Source: Amphritea pacifica
GTDB taxonomy: Bacteria > Pseudomonadota > Gammaproteobacteria > Pseudomonadales > Balneatricaceae
NCBI RefSeq assembly: GCF_016924145.1
Contig: NZ_JAFFZO010000029.1
Span: 1-64,000, forward strand
Direction of reading: 5' to 3'
Length of the DNA: 64,000 nucleotides
Positions within the stretch are counted from its first letter, which is position 1. Each line of letters opens with the position of its first letter. Positions 1-10,549 of the stretch are shown here, in pieces. The notes under the pieces are model-generated. The model made no database searches. It was given only the letters and a program-made list of their open reading frames with translations, and was not told the origin of the DNA. Both the position numbers and the translations under genes were made by a program.

Positions 1-565
1 TTCTTCCTCTGCTCTATCTCTTCCTCGGTGCTCTCTGTGTCCTCTGTGGTAGAACCACTTTTCACGCATCCGTGTTCCCCAACGAGATTACAAAAACAGG
101 GACAGGTATCTTTAAAACACGCTTCTCGTTCATTTTAAATATGGGTTTTATTTCTGATATGGGATAGCCAGAAACCTGCTTGAATGGCTACACGACCCTG
201 ATAACCGTGTTTTTCAGCCAGTTCTCCGCCTCAGCTGTTATAAACTGATAACCGATTACCCCGGGCCAAGCGTTTAAAATGCTCAGGCGGCTTGAGCTGC
301 TCGCCGCTGGCGGGCGATTTTTTTGGGATAGAGCATTTCAAATTGCGTCGCGTTGCTGAGCCAGTCTTTCTGATCTATTTCGAGCCTTTTTAATATAGGT
401 GGCAGGTGCATAGCAATTGTTTTGAAGAATGCCTGTCTCTGTTTATTCTATAAAGGCCAGGTCGAGAAGCGCTGTGTGATTGTGTTTGTCATAACGCGTT
501 TTAACCGGCCGATCTGACCGGTTAAAACGTTGTGGAAAAGTACAGTTCTAAGGCGTGCTATCCGC
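1..565. other. gene-poor left edge
   Basis: No convincing intact gene. The stretch holds a CACAGAG-type repeat at 23-50, a degraded version of the GGGACAG motif near 100-118, and a 42-codon minus-strand reading frame at 283-411 with an ATG. That frame encodes a short basic tail rich in K/R/Q/A (it contains LEIDQKDWLSNATQFE). It resembles the C-terminus of a larger protein cut from its body, perhaps a transposase, but the homology is only a guess. The region reads as a scar of mobile or repeat DNA next to ahpF. Confidence 0.35.
23..50. repeat. CACAGAG-type dispersed repeat, copy A
   Basis: On the minus strand this reads ACCACAGAG-GACACAGAG-AGCACCGAGG, a periodic CACAGAG unit of about nine bases. 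The same unit occurs as inverted pairs at 48345-48438 and 49683-49770. Repeats of this style are known from many bacterial genomes; I know of no proven function. Confidence 0.6.
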
Positions 566-2179
566 TTACGCGACAGAAGCACTCAGCTCATTCTGCGCTG
601 CGTAGGCCCGGTCAAGCTGCTCGCCTTCCGCCAGCAGGAACTCAAACGCAGACAGTGCCGCTTTAGCGCCCTCGCCCATTGAGACGATGATCTGTTTGTA
701 AGGCACCGTCGTGACATCGCCACAGGCATAGATTCCCGCTTCTGAGGTGTGGCACTTTTCATCAATGATGATTTCGCCTGCTCTGCTCAACTCAAGCAGC
801 CCGTCGAGGAACTGACTGTTGGGCACCAGGCCGATCTGCACGAAGACACCATCCAGTGCTAAGCGCTGCTCTGCCTCGCTCACCCGGTCCACATAGCTGA
901 TCGCAGAGACCTTACCGTTGGTGGCCTGAATCTCTTTGGTGGCAACGTTTTTCAGTATCTCGATGTTGGCTTTAGCGCAGGCCTTTTCCAACAACACCTT
1001 ATCGGCTCTCAGCTCTGGCATAAACTCGAATACGGTGACGCTTTTGACGATACCCGACAGGTCGAGGGCCGCTTCGATGCCGGAGTTTCCGCCACCGATA
1101 ACCGCCACATCCTTACCCTTGAAGAAGGGGCCATCGCAGTGAGGGCAGTAAGCCACACCGTTACCGATATTCTCTTTTTCACCGGGAACGCCCAGCTCAC
1201 GCCATTTAGCACCGGTGGCCACGATAATTACTTTGGTCTGTATCTGCTCGCCCGAACTCAGCGAGACCGTTTTAATATCGCCCTGCTTAATATCGGTGAC
1301 CTTCAGGTACTCTTTGATGTTGATATCATACTCATCCATATGTGCCTGCAGGGCGCTGGAGAGCTGAGGACCGGTAGTTTTGGTCACGGAAATCAGGTTT
1401 TCAATATCCATGGTGTCTTTCACCTGACCACCAATACGATCCGCAATCAATGTTACTTTCAAACCTTTACGGGCACTGTAGATCGCCGCACTGACCCCGG
1501 CAGGTCCACCACCGATTACTGTGACATCCTGCAGTGGCAGCGTTTTCACCTGCTTTGCCGGCTGCCCCTGAGAAGCTCCCCGTTGTAACAGTTTCTCAAT
1601 CAATTGCGCCGCATCCACTTTACCATTGGCGAACAGTTCGCCATTCAGGTAAACACTGGGAACGCCCTGAATATCCCGTTCGGCAATAATCTCAGGATAG
1701 AGACCACCGTCGATCATCTCCGCAGAGATATTTGGATTCAGCAGGGCAAACTGATTCAGGGCCTGAACCACATCCGGACAGTTGTGGCAGCTAAGGCTGA
1801 TAAACACCTCAAACCGGAGGGTTTCCTGAATGCTGCTGATGGTCTGTCTGATACTGTCATCCAGCTTCAGATCGGTTCCCGAAGCGTGCAGAATCGCCAG
1901 AATCAGTGAGTTAAACTCATGGCCCGCCGGAATACCTGAGAAGCGGATACCGGTGTCCTCGCCATCCGCTTTTAACAGAAAACTGACCGGACTTCTTAAG
2001 ATCTCCGGCAGATCTGACTCTTCCAGGCTGAGGTTATCGCTCACACCCGCCAGGTCGGTGAGAAAGTTCACCAGCTCCGGACGTTTACTGTGAGCACCGG
2101 TCTGCAGAACAAACGTCACCGGCTTTTTCATTAACGCGGTATAACCCTTTACCGTTTGTAAAATCTCTGTTGTTAACAT
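566..2179 (-). CDS. ahpF: alkyl hydroperoxide reductase subunit F
   Basis: FAD- and NAD(P)H-dependent disulfide reductase that re-reduces AhpC in the cytoplasm. The 537-aa protein is close to the usual AhpF length (about 520). It has the tandem-thioredoxin N-terminal region with CHNC at 131-134, an FAD-binding VIGGGPAG near 221-228, the thioredoxin-reductase-like CPHC at 345-348, an NAD(P)-binding VIGGGNSG near 360, and the C-terminal YACGDV FAD motif. The ATG at 2179 has AGGAG eight bases upstream. It lies 92 bp downstream of ahpC on the same strand, so the two probably form one peroxide-induced operon under the divergent OxyR. No anomalies seen. Confidence 0.97.
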   Translation of the reverse strand: MLTTEILQTVKGYTALMKKPVTFVLQTGAHSKRPELVNFLTDLAGVSDNLSLEESDLPEILRSPVSFLLKADGEDTGIRFSGIPAGHEFNSLILAILHASGTDLKLDDSIRQTISSIQETLRFEVFISLSCHNCPDVVQALNQFALLNPNISAEMIDGGLYPEIIAERDIQGVPSVYLNGELFANGKVDAAQLIEKLLQRGASQGQPAKQVKTLPLQDVTVIGGGPAGVSAAIYSARKGLKVTLIADRIGGQVKDTMDIENLISVTKTTGPQLSSALQAHMDEYDINIKEYLKVTDIKQGDIKTVSLSSGEQIQTKVIIVATGAKWRELGVPGEKENIGNGVAYCPHCDGPFFKGKDVAVIGGGNSGIEAALDLSGIVKSVTVFEFMPELRADKVLLEKACAKANIEILKNVATKEIQATNGKVSAISYVDRVSEAEQRLALDGVFVQIGLVPNSQFLDGLLELSRAGEIIIDEKCHTSEAGIYACGDVTTVPYKQIIVSMGEGAKAALSAFEFLLAEGEQLDRAYAAQNELSASVA

Positions 2180-2271
2180 GACGGAAGCTCCTGTTTCCTA
2201 TAAATCTCTGCTGTGCACCGGCTCAGGTTCGACCGAGCCGGTGCGTTGCGGATAAACGGTCTGACCGGCTG

Positions 2272-2835
2272 TTATATTTTGCCTACCAGATCAAGTGACG
2301 GCGCTAATGTAGCCTCGCCCTCTTTCCAGGCTGCCGGGCACACTTCACCGGGGTGGGAAGCAACATACTGAGCCGCTTTAATCTTGCGCAGTACGTCAGT
2401 GGCATCGCGGCCAATCCCTTCTGCAGTGATCTCCATCGCCTGAATGATCCCCTCTGGGTCGACGATAAAGGTACCCCGGTCGGCCAGGCCCTGCCCTTCA
2501 CGCATCACTTCGAAATTACGGGTGAGGGTACCGGTCGGGTCGCCAATCATGGTGTATTGAATCTTGCCGATGGTCTCGGACGATTCGTGCCACGCCTTGT
2601 GAGTGAAGTGTGTATCGGTAGAGACTGAGTAGATCTCTACACCCCGGGCTTCAAATTCAGCGTAATGATCCGCCAGGTCACCCAGTTCGGTGGGGCAGAC
2701 AAAGGTGAAGTCAGCTGGGTAGAAGAAGAACACTGACCATTTACCCTGCAGGTCCTGTTCTGAAACATCGATAAATTCACCCTGTTTAAATGCACTGGCG
2801 GTGAATGGTTTAATCTGTGTGTTGATAAGTGCCAT
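2272..2835 (-). CDS. ahpC: alkyl hydroperoxide reductase subunit C (2-Cys peroxiredoxin)
   Basis: Reduces hydrogen peroxide and organic hydroperoxides, and is recycled by AhpF. The 187-aa length is typical. The peroxidatic cysteine is C47 in FVCPTE and the resolving cysteine is C166 in GEVCPAAW; the GGIG-like and C-terminal extension expected of a typical 2-Cys AhpC are present. A strong GGAGG lies five bases before the ATG. It is the first gene of the ahpC-ahpF pair and is divergent from an oxyR gene 147 bp away. Confidence 0.97.
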   Translation of the reverse strand: MALINTQIKPFTASAFKQGEFIDVSEQDLQGKWSVFFFYPADFTFVCPTELGDLADHYAEFEARGVEIYSVSTDTHFTHKAWHESSETIGKIQYTMIGDPTGTLTRNFEVMREGQGLADRGTFIVDPEGIIQAMEITAEGIGRDATDVLRKIKAAQYVASHPGEVCPAAWKEGEATLAPSLDLVGKI

Positions 2836-2982
2836 GCTGGCCTCCGGTATCTTTTAAGTGTTTGTGGTTGTTGAAAAGATGAACCCAGTATATGAGCCAG
2901 CAATCGATACATAAAATTGAATAAATATATCTTTATGATCTATTATTTAGAACAACAAACCATTTAATGAGATGAAGCACCC
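2836..2982. promoter_or_regulatory. ahpC/oxyR divergent promoter region
   Basis: AT-rich 147-bp gap between divergent ahpC and oxyR. On the ahpC strand a plausible -10 (TATACT) lies at 2887-2892. The stretch at about 2902-2945 holds spaced ATCGAT/GATC/ATC-type half sites that could form an OxyR operator of four elements one helical turn apart. I cannot align it confidently to the ATAGnt consensus, so the operator is inference from gene context. Confidence 0.35.
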
Positions 2983-3879
2983 ATGATCTCAACCAAACAA
3001 CTGCTCTATGCACTGGCGGTGGAGAAAACACTGCACTTCAAGAAAGCTGCAGAAAATTGTCATATCAGTCAGTCAGCGCTGAGCACTGCGCTGAATGAGC
3101 TGGAAAAACAGTTAGGTGTGCAGATATTTGAGCGTGATAACAAGAAAGTATTAGTCACCCCGCAGGGCGCGGATGTGTTGCAGCGGGCACGCAGCATCAT
3201 GGTTCAGGTGAATGAACTGCAAGCCATTGCAGAGAATCAACAGCAGCCGCTGAGCTACCCGATCACGGTCGGGGTGATACCAACCATTGCCCCCTTCTTA
3301 CTGCCGGAGGTCTTTCCGCTACTGAGCACGCAATACCCTCACGCCCGGCTGAATATTGTCGAGGAGCAGTCCCATGTGCTGGTTGATATGGTCAGACGGG
3401 GTGAGATCGATACCGCTATTTTAGCCATGCCGTTTCCGTGCGACGGCTTGTTAACCCTGGAGTTCTGGCAGGAGGATTTCTACTGGGTTGCGCTGAAAGG
3501 CGATAAATATACCGATCAGCAGGAGATTAGCAGCAATGAACTGGCGCAGAGCCATCTGATGCTGTTGAAGGAGGGACACTGCCTGAAGGATCACGCTCTC
3601 ACTGCGTGTAAACTGCCGGCACAAACCGCCAACCATGGTTTTGGTGCCACCAGTCTGAACACGCTGATACAGATGGTGAAAGGCAGAATCGGCACAACCC
3701 TGATTCCGCAGATGGCGCTTAAACAACTGACACAACAGAACCAGTCCCTCAGCGCCATCCATCTGCAGGAACCGGGACCACACCGCCGGATCGTATTTGT
3801 CATACGGCCAAACTACACCCGTATGAACAGCATCGACGCCCTCATGGCGTTATGCAAAAAGGCGCTGGAGGGTAGCTGA
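2983..3879 (+). CDS. oxyR: OxyR-type LysR regulator, copy 1 (next to ahpCF)
   Basis: Peroxide-sensing LysR regulator, 298 aa. An N-terminal winged HTH (about residues 1-60, with AAENCHISQSALS) is followed by the substrate/sensor domain. The redox pair is present: C200 in GHC and C209, nine residues apart, the same spacing as C199/C208 of E. coli OxyR, so disulfide sensing is expected. It is divergent from ahpC, which it very likely controls. It is more divergent in sequence from canonical OxyR than the second copy at 19823-20731. ATG start after GAGATGAAG. Confidence 0.88.
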   Translation: MISTKQLLYALAVEKTLHFKKAAENCHISQSALSTALNELEKQLGVQIFERDNKKVLVTPQGADVLQRARSIMVQVNELQAIAENQQQPLSYPITVGVIPTIAPFLLPEVFPLLSTQYPHARLNIVEEQSHVLVDMVRRGEIDTAILAMPFPCDGLLTLEFWQEDFYWVALKGDKYTDQQEISSNELAQSHLMLLKEGHCLKDHALTACKLPAQTANHGFGATSLNTLIQMVKGRIGTTLIPQMALKQLTQQNQSLSAIHLQEPGPHRRIVFVIRPNYTRMNSIDALMALCKKALEGS

Positions 3880-3921
3880 GTACTTGCCCGGCTCCGCTAC
3901 TCTATAGTGCGGTCAGCGGCC

Positions 3922-4650
3922 TTAGGTCCGCTCAAACATCAGGTCCCAGACACCATGACCGAGGCGTTCTCCGCGTTTCTGGAATTTAGTCACCGGGCGC
4001 CACTCTGGCTGAGGCGAATACTGCCCCTCACCGGCTACATTGCGGTAACCCGGTGCAGCGGACATCACTTCCATCATATGCTCGGCGTAGTTTTCCCAGT
4101 CGGTGGCCATATGGAATACACCACCGACTTTAAGTTTCTTGCGGATGGTCTCAGCAAACGCCGGCTGTACAATGCGTCGCTTATGGTGCTTTTTCTTATG
4201 CCACGGATCGGGGAAGAAAAGTTGCAGAGTGCTCAGACTGCCATCGGGGATACAGTTGGCCAGCACCTCAATTGCATCATGACAGAACACCCGGATATTG
4301 GTCAGGCCCTCTTTTTCAGCGTTACTCAGCAGACGGCCGACTCCCGGGCGGTGTACCTCGATACCGATATAGTTGTTCTCCGGCTGAGCTTTAGCCATCT
4401 CGATCAGCGAGTCGCCCATACCGAAACCGATCTCCAGCACCACCGGGGCTTCCCGGCCAAACACCTGTGCCAGATCCAGCATGCCGCTATCCGGCTCCAG
4501 CCCCATCAGCGGCCACTGAGTCTCCATCGCCTTTTGCTGACCTTCGGTCATCCTTCCGGCGCGCAGTACAAAGCTTTTCACGGTGCGCATATACTTTTCT
4601 CCGGTCGACTGCTCCGGGGTCTGCTGTTCAGTTTTGTTCTCTTCTGACAT
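3922..4650 (-). CDS. trmB: tRNA (guanine-N7-)-methyltransferase
   Basis: SAM-dependent enzyme that makes m7G46 in the variable loop of tRNA. The 242-aa protein has the SAM-binding [10 protein letters not shown], the [10 protein letters not shown] strand, and the TrmB signature [15 protein letters not shown]. The N-terminal ~25 residues are polar and probably flexible. It converges on oxyR, 42 bp away. A hairpin between thiG and trmB (4674-4703) suggests trmB may partly have its own transcription. Confidence 0.95.
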   Translation of the reverse strand: MSEENKTEQQTPEQSTGEKYMRTVKSFVLRAGRMTEGQQKAMETQWPLMGLEPDSGMLDLAQVFGREAPVVLEIGFGMGDSLIEMAKAQPENNYIGIEVHRPGVGRLLSNAEKEGLTNIRVFCHDAIEVLANCIPDGSLSTLQLFFPDPWHKKKHHKRRIVQPAFAETIRKKLKVGGVFHMATDWENYAEHMMEVMSAAPGYRNVAGEGQYSPQPEWRPVTKFQKRGERLGHGVWDLMFERT

Positions 4651-4673
4651 CGGTCTGGCTTCTCACTTAAAAC

Positions 4674-4703
4674 AAAGCAGCCTGATCAACGGACCAGGCT
4701 GCT
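4674..4703 (-). terminator. possible terminator between thiG and trmB
   Basis: On the minus strand a 9-bp perfect stem (AGCAGCCTG / CAGGCTGCT) with a 10-base loop is followed by TTGTTTTAA. The tail is an imperfect U tract, so termination may be partial, acting as a dampener between thiG and trmB. Confidence 0.5.
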
Positions 4704-4755
4704 GAAATCTTTCATCTGATCAGACCGCCTTGCGACGATCTCATTGTTAAATCAA

Positions 4756-5553
4756 TTATTTACCGACAATCGTGCCTTCCATCGGCGAGGAGGCGCTGGC
4801 ATATTTCTTCCGTGGCATCCGTCCGGCCAGAAACGCTTCACGACCCGCCTCAACCGCCTTGCGCATCGCCGAAGCCATCAGAATCGGGTTGCGGGCACCG
4901 GCAATAGCTGAGTTCATCAGCACGGCCTCACAGCCCATCTCCATCGCCACAGCGGCTTCTGAAGCGGTACCGACACCGGCATCCACCAGTACAGGTACTT
5001 TACAGTCTTCCATAATCACATTGATATTATGCGGATTGAGGATACCCAGACCGGAACCGATCATCGATCCCAGCGGCATAATAGAGACACACCCAAGAGA
5101 CTCAAGCTCTTTCGCGACAATGGGGTCATCACTGGTATACACCATTACTTTGAAGCCATCACGCACCAGAATATCCGCTGCTTTAATGGTTTGAACCACG
5201 TTTGGATAGAGGGTTTTCTGATCGCCCAGCACTTCCAGTTTAACCAGATCATGGCCATCCATCAGTTCCCGGGCCAGCATACAGGTGCGCACCGCATCTT
5301 CGGCATTAAAACAGCCTGCCGTATTGGGCAGAATGGTGTATTTATCCGGGGAGATCACATCCAGCAGATTCGGCTCATCCGGGTTCTGACCGATATTGGT
5401 GCGACGTACCGCCACGGTGACAATCTCGGCACCACTGGCTTCAATCGCCAGACGGGTCTCTTCCAGATCACGGTATTTTCCGGTACCAATCAGTAAACGG
5501 GACTGAAAGCTGCGGCCGGCAATAATCAAAGGATCGTTCAGTTGTTCAGACAT
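4756..5553 (-). CDS. thiG: thiazole synthase ThiG
   Basis: Forms the thiazole phosphate ring of thiamine from deoxyxylulose phosphate, dehydroglycine and ThiS thiocarboxylate. The 265-aa TIM-barrel protein has the N-terminal RLLIGTGKY, the VAVRRTN strand, [11 protein letters not shown], the LVKLEVLGD segment carrying the imine-forming lysine, and the phosphate-binding [11 protein letters not shown]. It is 60 bp downstream of thiS on the same strand, as in many proteobacteria. No TPP riboswitch was recognised upstream. Confidence 0.96.
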   Translation of the reverse strand: MSEQLNDPLIIAGRSFQSRLLIGTGKYRDLEETRLAIEASGAEIVTVAVRRTNIGQNPDEPNLLDVISPDKYTILPNTAGCFNAEDAVRTCMLARELMDGHDLVKLEVLGDQKTLYPNVVQTIKAADILVRDGFKVMVYTSDDPIVAKELESLGCVSIMPLGSMIGSGLGILNPHNINVIMEDCKVPVLVDAGVGTASEAAVAMEMGCEAVLMNSAIAGARNPILMASAMRKAVEAGREAFLAGRMPRKKYASASSPMEGTIVGK

Positions 5554-5613
5554 TATTCTCTACCCAGTTAAATTCTGTAATATTCGCTCAGATACACATC
5601 GCGGTCGGACCGG

Positions 5614-5814
5614 TCAGCCGCCGCCAATCGCATGCACCACTTCTACCCGGTCGCCTTCCTGCAGCAGGGTTTCAGCATGCCGGCTGCGGGGCACGATCTC
5701 CAGGTTCAGTTCGACTGCAACACGACGCTCACCCAGTTGCATCGTGTCGATCAGACCCGCCACAGAGGTGTTTTCCTGAACCTCCAGAGTGTCACCATTT
5801 ACCTGTATCAGCAT
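5614..5814 (-). CDS. thiS: sulfur carrier protein ThiS
   Basis: Small ubiquitin-fold carrier whose C-terminal Gly-Gly is converted to a thiocarboxylate and donates sulfur to ThiG. The end HAIGGG fits exactly. I chose the ATG at 5814, giving 66 aa, the usual ThiS length, with GGA nine bases upstream. A GTG at 5838 would add eight residues and overlap the preceding gene. It lies between a DUF423 gene and thiG in one apparent operon. Confidence 0.93.
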   Translation of the reverse strand: MLIQVNGDTLEVQENTSVAGLIDTMQLGERRVAVELNLEIVPRSRHAETLLQEGDRVEVVHAIGGG

Positions 5815-5830
5815 TGAGATTGATCCATTT

Positions 5831-6211
5831 TTATTCACTTAACTGCCGGATAGCGATCCGGCCAAGATTTAACCAGCCCGCCAGAAACAGCACGCCGCCC
5901 ACCGGGGTTATCGCGCCCAGCCAGTGCTGACCCGAGAGCGCCAGTACATAAAGGCTGCCGCTGAAGAACACGATGCCCGCCATAAACAGTACTGCGGTCT
6001 GACGTAAGCCCCGTTCGGACTGACGCAGCATCAGCACTCCTACACCAAACAGCGCCAGGGTATGAAACATCTGGTACTGAATACCGGTTTGCAACACTTC
6101 ATATAACCGCTCGCTCAGCTGTGTTCTGAGCATATGCGAGGCGAAGGCTCCCAGGGCAACGGTGATAAAACCGCTCAGCGCGGTGCATAGAATGACAAAA
6201 CGGGCAGACAT
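5831..6211 (-). CDS. DUF423 membrane protein (YgdD-like)
   Basis: A 126-aa inner-membrane protein with about four hydrophobic segments. It has the N-terminal [13 protein letters not shown] and the C-terminal [13 protein letters not shown] typical of the DUF423 (YgdD) family, whose function is not established. It is separated from thiS by 16 bp, so it is probably the first gene of a DUF423-thiS-thiG unit. Confidence 0.85.
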   Translation of the reverse strand: MSARFVILCTALSGFITVALGAFASHMLRTQLSERLYEVLQTGIQYQMFHTLALFGVGVLMLRQSERGLRQTAVLFMAGIVFFSGSLYVLALSGQHWLGAITPVGGVLFLAGWLNLGRIAIRQLSE

Positions 6212-6272
6212 AACAGCTTCCGGAACATTGAGGTGGCTATTCTAACAAAGCTTAACGGTGGCGATAAGCAAT

Positions 6273-6302
6273 AAAAAAGCCGCGCTCAGCAGAGGGCGGC
6301 TT
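6273..6302 (-). terminator. rho-independent terminator of rpoH
   Basis: On the minus strand AAGCCGC and GCGGCTT flank a 12-base loop, followed directly by TTTTTTATT. It lies 31 bp past the rpoH stop and before the DUF423 gene, which isolates rpoH transcription. Confidence 0.8.
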
Positions 6303-6332
6303 GATAACCGGCAACACCAGAAGCCTGGGTGA

Positions 6333-7190
6333 TCAGGCTTCCAGCATCGCTGTTTTAATCTTTTTCATAGCGTTCTTTTCCAACTGACGAATCCGCTCGG
6401 CAGACACTTCATAGCGGGCGGCCAGCTCGTGCAATGTGGCTTTCTCTTCACCCAGCCAGCGCTGTACCAGAATATCGCGGCTACGCTCATCCAGCTGCTC
6501 CATCGCTTCGCTCAGACGCTGGTTGGAATCAGCTTCCCAGTTAGAATCTTCCAACTGACTGGCAGGATCCTGACTGTGGTCTTCGAGGAAGTAAGCCGGA
6601 GACTGATAGGCACGTTCATCATCGTCCCCCACCGGCGCATCAAAGGCCATATCGGTGCTGCTCATGCGGCCTTCCATCTCCCGCACTACCTGCTCATCAA
6701 CCCCCAGATCACCGGCCATCGCGGTCACTTCATCGTTGGTCAGCCAACCCAGGTTTTTCTTCTTGCTACGCAGGTTAAAGAACAACTTACGCTGCGCTTT
6801 GGTGGTCGCCACCTTGACGATACGCCAGTTACGCAGAATAAATTCATGCATCTCCGCCTTAATCCAGTGCACCGCAAAAGAGACCAGACGAACCCCCATG
6901 GTGGGGTCAAACCGCTTAACGGCTTTCATCAGTCCAACGTTACCCTCCTGAATCAGGTCGGCCTGGGACAGGCCATAACCAGAGTAGGATTTAGCCACAT
7001 GGACCACAAATCGCATATGAGACAATACCAACTGACGCGCCGCTTCAAGATCGTTCTCGAAATACAGACGCTCTGCCAGTCCGCGCTCCTCTTCTACCGT
7101 GAGAACAGGAATCGCAGTCACCTGACGTATATACGCCTCCAGATTCTGACCCGGAGATAATACTTCAATGACCCGTAGGCTTTTGCCCAT
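6333..7190 (-). CDS. rpoH: RNA polymerase sigma-32 factor
   Basis: Heat-shock sigma factor, 285 aa, full length. Region 2 has [19 protein letters not shown], the family-specific RpoH box reads QRKLFFNLR, and the region 4 HTH is [16 protein letters not shown]. It sits downstream of ftsX on the same strand after a 284-bp gap, the Pseudomonas/E. coli order. The gap (7191-7474) has no supported gene. It probably carries the rpoH promoters and a 5' leader that could respond to temperature, but I could not pick a promoter with confidence. Confidence 0.97.
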   Translation of the reverse strand: MGKSLRVIEVLSPGQNLEAYIRQVTAIPVLTVEEERGLAERLYFENDLEAARQLVLSHMRFVVHVAKSYSGYGLSQADLIQEGNVGLMKAVKRFDPTMGVRLVSFAVHWIKAEMHEFILRNWRIVKVATTKAQRKLFFNLRSKKKNLGWLTNDEVTAMAGDLGVDEQVVREMEGRMSSTDMAFDAPVGDDDERAYQSPAYFLEDHSQDPASQLEDSNWEADSNQRLSEAMEQLDERSRDILVQRWLGEEKATLHELAARYEVSAERIRQLEKNAMKKIKTAMLEA

Positions 7191-7474
7191 TTCTCAACCT
7201 CATTACTTATTCATTTCAAGGGTGTCGATATAAGTTACAGCTATGACACTCTTCTGCCAGATTAGTTCCGGCTATATAAAGCCCGCACCGGGTAACAATT
7301 AACGCAGTTACCCTTCGATAACCAGTTTAGCGGACCGACTAAGATAACGGCAACATTAGCAGATGGCAAGTCTGACTGTTTAGCCTCTTTACCTATATTT
7401 ACAATTCGAAGCTTACAGCTAACGACCGGTTGGGTCTTATACCGTAGCATCCACCGTGACCGGTATACGGATAA

Positions 7475-8494
7475 CTACTGCGGCTGAATCTGTCGCAAAT
7501 GCCGTCCAACGGCCAGCCAGGCACCACACAACCCCAGCAGTATACTGATCAGAAGTAACAGGATTGTTTCAATCAATCCCAGCCCTGCCAGCTCGAACTG
7601 ACTATCGTAGAGTGACACTAACTGCCCGACCGGGCCATTCAGCAGCAGCAGGCTGAGCTGAATCAGAAACCAGGCAAACACGCCGCCAGCAACACCAAAC
7701 CAGACACCATCATAGAGGAAGGGACGACGGACATAAGCATCGGTGGCGCCCACCAGTTTGGCGATCACAATCTCTTCCCGCCGGCTCTCGATGGAAAGCC
7801 GGATCGTATTGCCCACCACCAGCAATACCGCCATCACAAACAGCGCCGCCAGCACCCAGACCGCCCGTTCAGCCAATACCACAAAGGCCGCCAGCCGCTG
7901 TACCCACGCCATATCCACCACCGCGTCATCCACCTGCGGTAATGCCTGTAGCCTGGTCTGAAGCAGCGGCACTGACGCCACCGACAGATCCCGGGGCATC
8001 ACCATCACCACCGCTGGCAGCGGGTTAGTATCAAGAAAGTTAAACACATCGCCAAAACCGGACATCGACTTAAATTCCAGCATCCCCTGGGTGGCGGTAA
8101 TCAGCTCCGTGGCAGCGACATCATCACGCAGCAGCAACTCACGACTGAGGGTCTCCGCTTCGGCCTCCGTCACACTCTGTTTCAGATATAGAGCGACCCG
8201 GGGGTCACCATCCCAGCCACTCCCAAGCTGCTGAATATTTTTCAGCCCGGTATAGAGCGCACCGGGCAACGCCAGGGCGATCGCCAGCACCGCCAGCGTC
8301 ATAAAGGTTGTCAGCGGTTGCGCTAGCAACGAGAAATAGGATTGTCGCGCCACCTCTGCATGGTGACGCAGATAGCTACGACTGCGATCAGCCACGTTCA
8401 GACGATGGTGCTCGGCGCCCCGGTGAACCCTGGCATCCCGTTTAGTATTCGGTTCGACGCGGACAGCCCCTTTGCGGCGCAGATTATTTTCCAT
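7475..8494 (-). CDS. ftsX: cell division protein FtsX
   Basis: Integral membrane partner of FtsE that relays ATP hydrolysis to periplasmic murein hydrolase activation at the septum. The 339-aa protein has a basic cytoplasmic N-terminal extension (about residues 1-55), a first TM near 62-83, a periplasmic domain, and three more TM segments near 215-237, 268-290 and 308-330. It overlaps the end of ftsE by 11 bp, so the two are translationally coupled. Confidence 0.95.
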   Translation of the reverse strand: MENNLRRKGAVRVEPNTKRDARVHRGAEHHRLNVADRSRSYLRHHAEVARQSYFSLLAQPLTTFMTLAVLAIALALPGALYTGLKNIQQLGSGWDGDPRVALYLKQSVTEAEAETLSRELLLRDDVAATELITATQGMLEFKSMSGFGDVFNFLDTNPLPAVVMVMPRDLSVASVPLLQTRLQALPQVDDAVVDMAWVQRLAAFVVLAERAVWVLAALFVMAVLLVVGNTIRLSIESRREEIVIAKLVGATDAYVRRPFLYDGVWFGVAGGVFAWFLIQLSLLLLNGPVGQLVSLYDSQFELAGLGLIETILLLLISILLGLCGAWLAVGRHLRQIQPQ

Positions 8495-9146
8495 CGCTGA
8501 CCAGCCTGCCCTGATTAAGGGTTATCACCCGATGGGGCATCCGTGCGATCAGCCCCAGATCGTGGCTGGCAATCAGCACCGTAGTACCCACCTGATTAAA
8601 CTGCTGAAACAACCGCATTACCTCTTCTGAAAGCTTAGGATCCAGATTTCCGGTCGGCTCATCCGCCAGCAGAAACTGGGGCTTGTGTACAATCGCCCGG
8701 GCGATACCGACCCGCTGTTGTTCACCACCAGAGAGCACCACCGGATTGAGTTTCTCTTTACTCAGCAAACCCACCTTATCCAGCGCGGCACGCGCCCGGC
8801 GGGCGGCATCTGAAGGGTCAAAGCCACAAATTCGCAGCGGCAGGACGATGTTGTCAAACACTGAGCGGTCAAACAGCAGTTGGTGATTCTGGAACACCAC
8901 CCCAACCCGGCGACGATGATAGGGGATCTGGCTATTAGCCAGGCTGGCCAGATCCTGATCGCCCACCAGTACACGACCATTTGAAGGGCGCTCCATCAGC
9001 ATCAACAGCTTCAGCAAGGTACTTTTGCCGGCTCCCGAGTGGCCGGTCAGAAACGCCATCTCCCCCTTATCAAGACTGAAAGTCACCTGACTGAGGGCGT
9101 CATAGCCATTGGGATAGCGTTTGGTTACATTGTCGAAACTGATCAC
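8484..9146 (-). CDS. ftsE: cell division ATP-binding protein FtsE
   Basis: ABC ATPase of the FtsEX divisome complex, 220 aa. Walker A is GHSGAGKST, the signature [14 protein letters not shown], Walker B LLADEPTG, and the H-loop ASHD. The start is GTG at 9146; the protein then begins [12 protein letters not shown], matching the family. It is followed by overlapping ftsX and lies 77 bp downstream of ftsY. Confidence 0.96.
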   Translation of the reverse strand: MISFDNVTKRYPNGYDALSQVTFSLDKGEMAFLTGHSGAGKSTLLKLLMLMERPSNGRVLVGDQDLASLANSQIPYHRRRVGVVFQNHQLLFDRSVFDNIVLPLRICGFDPSDAARRARAALDKVGLLSKEKLNPVVLSGGEQQRVGIARAIVHKPQFLLADEPTGNLDPKLSEEVMRLFQQFNQVGTTVLIASHDLGLIARMPHRVITLNQGRLVSDGK

Positions 9147-9223
9147 AGGCTGATTACCTTAGAGAGAGCTCGAAAACTTATGCTTAACGGTTTTTCAACC
9201 GACCTTCAGGACACTCAGCAACC

Positions 9224-10513
9224 TCAGTCAAACAGAGCGGTGACAAACTCTTTTGCCTTAAAGGGTCGCAGATCATCCACCTTTTCACCGACACCAATAT
9301 AACGGATCGGCAGATCCAGCTGTTTGGCGATGGCAAAGATAATGCCGCCTTTTGCAGTGCCGTCCAGTTTGGTCAGGCTGATACCACTGACACCCACCGC
9401 TTCTTTAAACAGTTTGGCCTGACTCATCGCGTTCTGTCCGGTGCCGGCATCCAGCACCAGCATCACCTCATGGGGCGCTTCGGGGTCAAGTTTCTTCATC
9501 ACCCGAACCACCTTTTCCAGCTCCTGCATCAGGTTATCTTTGTTCTGCAAGCGACCCGCGGTATCGGCAATCAGCACATCGATATTTTTCGCCTGTGCCG
9601 ATTGCAATGCGTCATACAGCACCGAGGCAGAATCAGCCCCGGTATGCTGCGCCACCACCGGTACATTATTGCGTTCACCCCACACCTGCAGCTGTTCAAC
9701 CGCTGCGGCCCGGAAGGTATCCCCCGCAGCCAGCATCACCGACTTGCCATCCGCCTGATATTTTTTTGCCAGTTTACCGATCGTGGTGGTTTTACCCACG
9801 CCGTTTACCCCCACCATCAGTAGCATAAACGGGCCTTTACTCTGGCTGAAATCGATCGGTTTTTCGACTGTCTCCAGCAGTGATGCCAGCTCATCTTTCA
9901 GTGCGGTATAGAGCGCATCCGCATCCGCCAGCTGTTTACGCTTCACCCGCTCGGTCAGTTTGCCGATGATCTCCGTGGTCGCCTCAACCCCCACATCGGC
10001 CAGCAGCAACTGAGTTTCTATCTCTTCCAGCAGCTCATCATCGATCTGCTTGGCCCCCAGAAACAGATCACCCAGCCCTTCGGTCAGATTCGCTTTGGTG
10101 CGGCTCAGGCCCGCTTTAATGCGGCCAAAGAAACCGGTTTTCTGTTCAGGTTTCACCTCAGCTTCAGCCGTTGCCGGCTCAACAACCGATGGCAGCTCAA
10201 CCACGGCCCCGGATTCAGCTTCTGGCTCTGATTCAGTGTCATTGACAGACTCCGCTTCAACAGTTGTCGGCTCAGAAGCCGCTTCCTGCTGCACCGGCGT
10301 TTCAGGTTGCTGTTTATCTGCTGTCTCGCGGGCAACCACAACCGCATCTGCGGCCTGCTCCTGAACGGTCTCTTCAACCGTCTCATCAGTGAGATCAGAA
10401 GAGTCGGCCAGCGGTTGCTCAGTCACCGCAGTCTGTACACCATCTTCCTCAGGAAGGGCTTTCTGAGTATCATCTTTCTCAGAACTGAAAATTGATTTAA
10501 GCTTCTTAAACAT
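9224..10513 (-). CDS. ftsY: signal recognition particle receptor FtsY
   Basis: SRP receptor GTPase that docks ribosome-SRP complexes at the membrane. The 429-aa protein has a long acidic low-complexity N-terminal A domain (about residues 1-125, rich in E/A/V/P) followed by the NG domain: GVNGVGKTTT (P-loop), DTFRAAAVEQL, DTAGRLQNK and TKLDGTAKGG. It is first in a ftsY-ftsE-ftsX operon, and its leader contains a terminator-like hairpin. Confidence 0.97.
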   Translation of the reverse strand: MFKKLKSIFSSEKDDTQKALPEEDGVQTAVTEQPLADSSDLTDETVEETVQEQAADAVVVARETADKQQPETPVQQEAASEPTTVEAESVNDTESEPEAESGAVVELPSVVEPATAEAEVKPEQKTGFFGRIKAGLSRTKANLTEGLGDLFLGAKQIDDELLEEIETQLLLADVGVEATTEIIGKLTERVKRKQLADADALYTALKDELASLLETVEKPIDFSQSKGPFMLLMVGVNGVGKTTTIGKLAKKYQADGKSVMLAAGDTFRAAAVEQLQVWGERNNVPVVAQHTGADSASVLYDALQSAQAKNIDVLIADTAGRLQNKDNLMQELEKVVRVMKKLDPEAPHEVMLVLDAGTGQNAMSQAKLFKEAVGVSGISLTKLDGTAKGGIIFAIAKQLDLPIRYIGVGEKVDDLRPFKAKEFVTALFD

Positions 10514-10549
10514 GCTTGATTACTGTCCGATGTCAGGCGCTGAAGATGC

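Noticed and set aside
5815-6332. TPP riboswitch before thiS/thiG
   Set aside because: The upstream region is a DUF423 gene and a terminator; no THI-box-like sequence was recognised.
7262-7450. 62-codon frame in the rpoH-ftsX gap
   Set aside because: No ribosome site, no recognisable protein pattern; the gap is more likely the rpoH promoter and leader.
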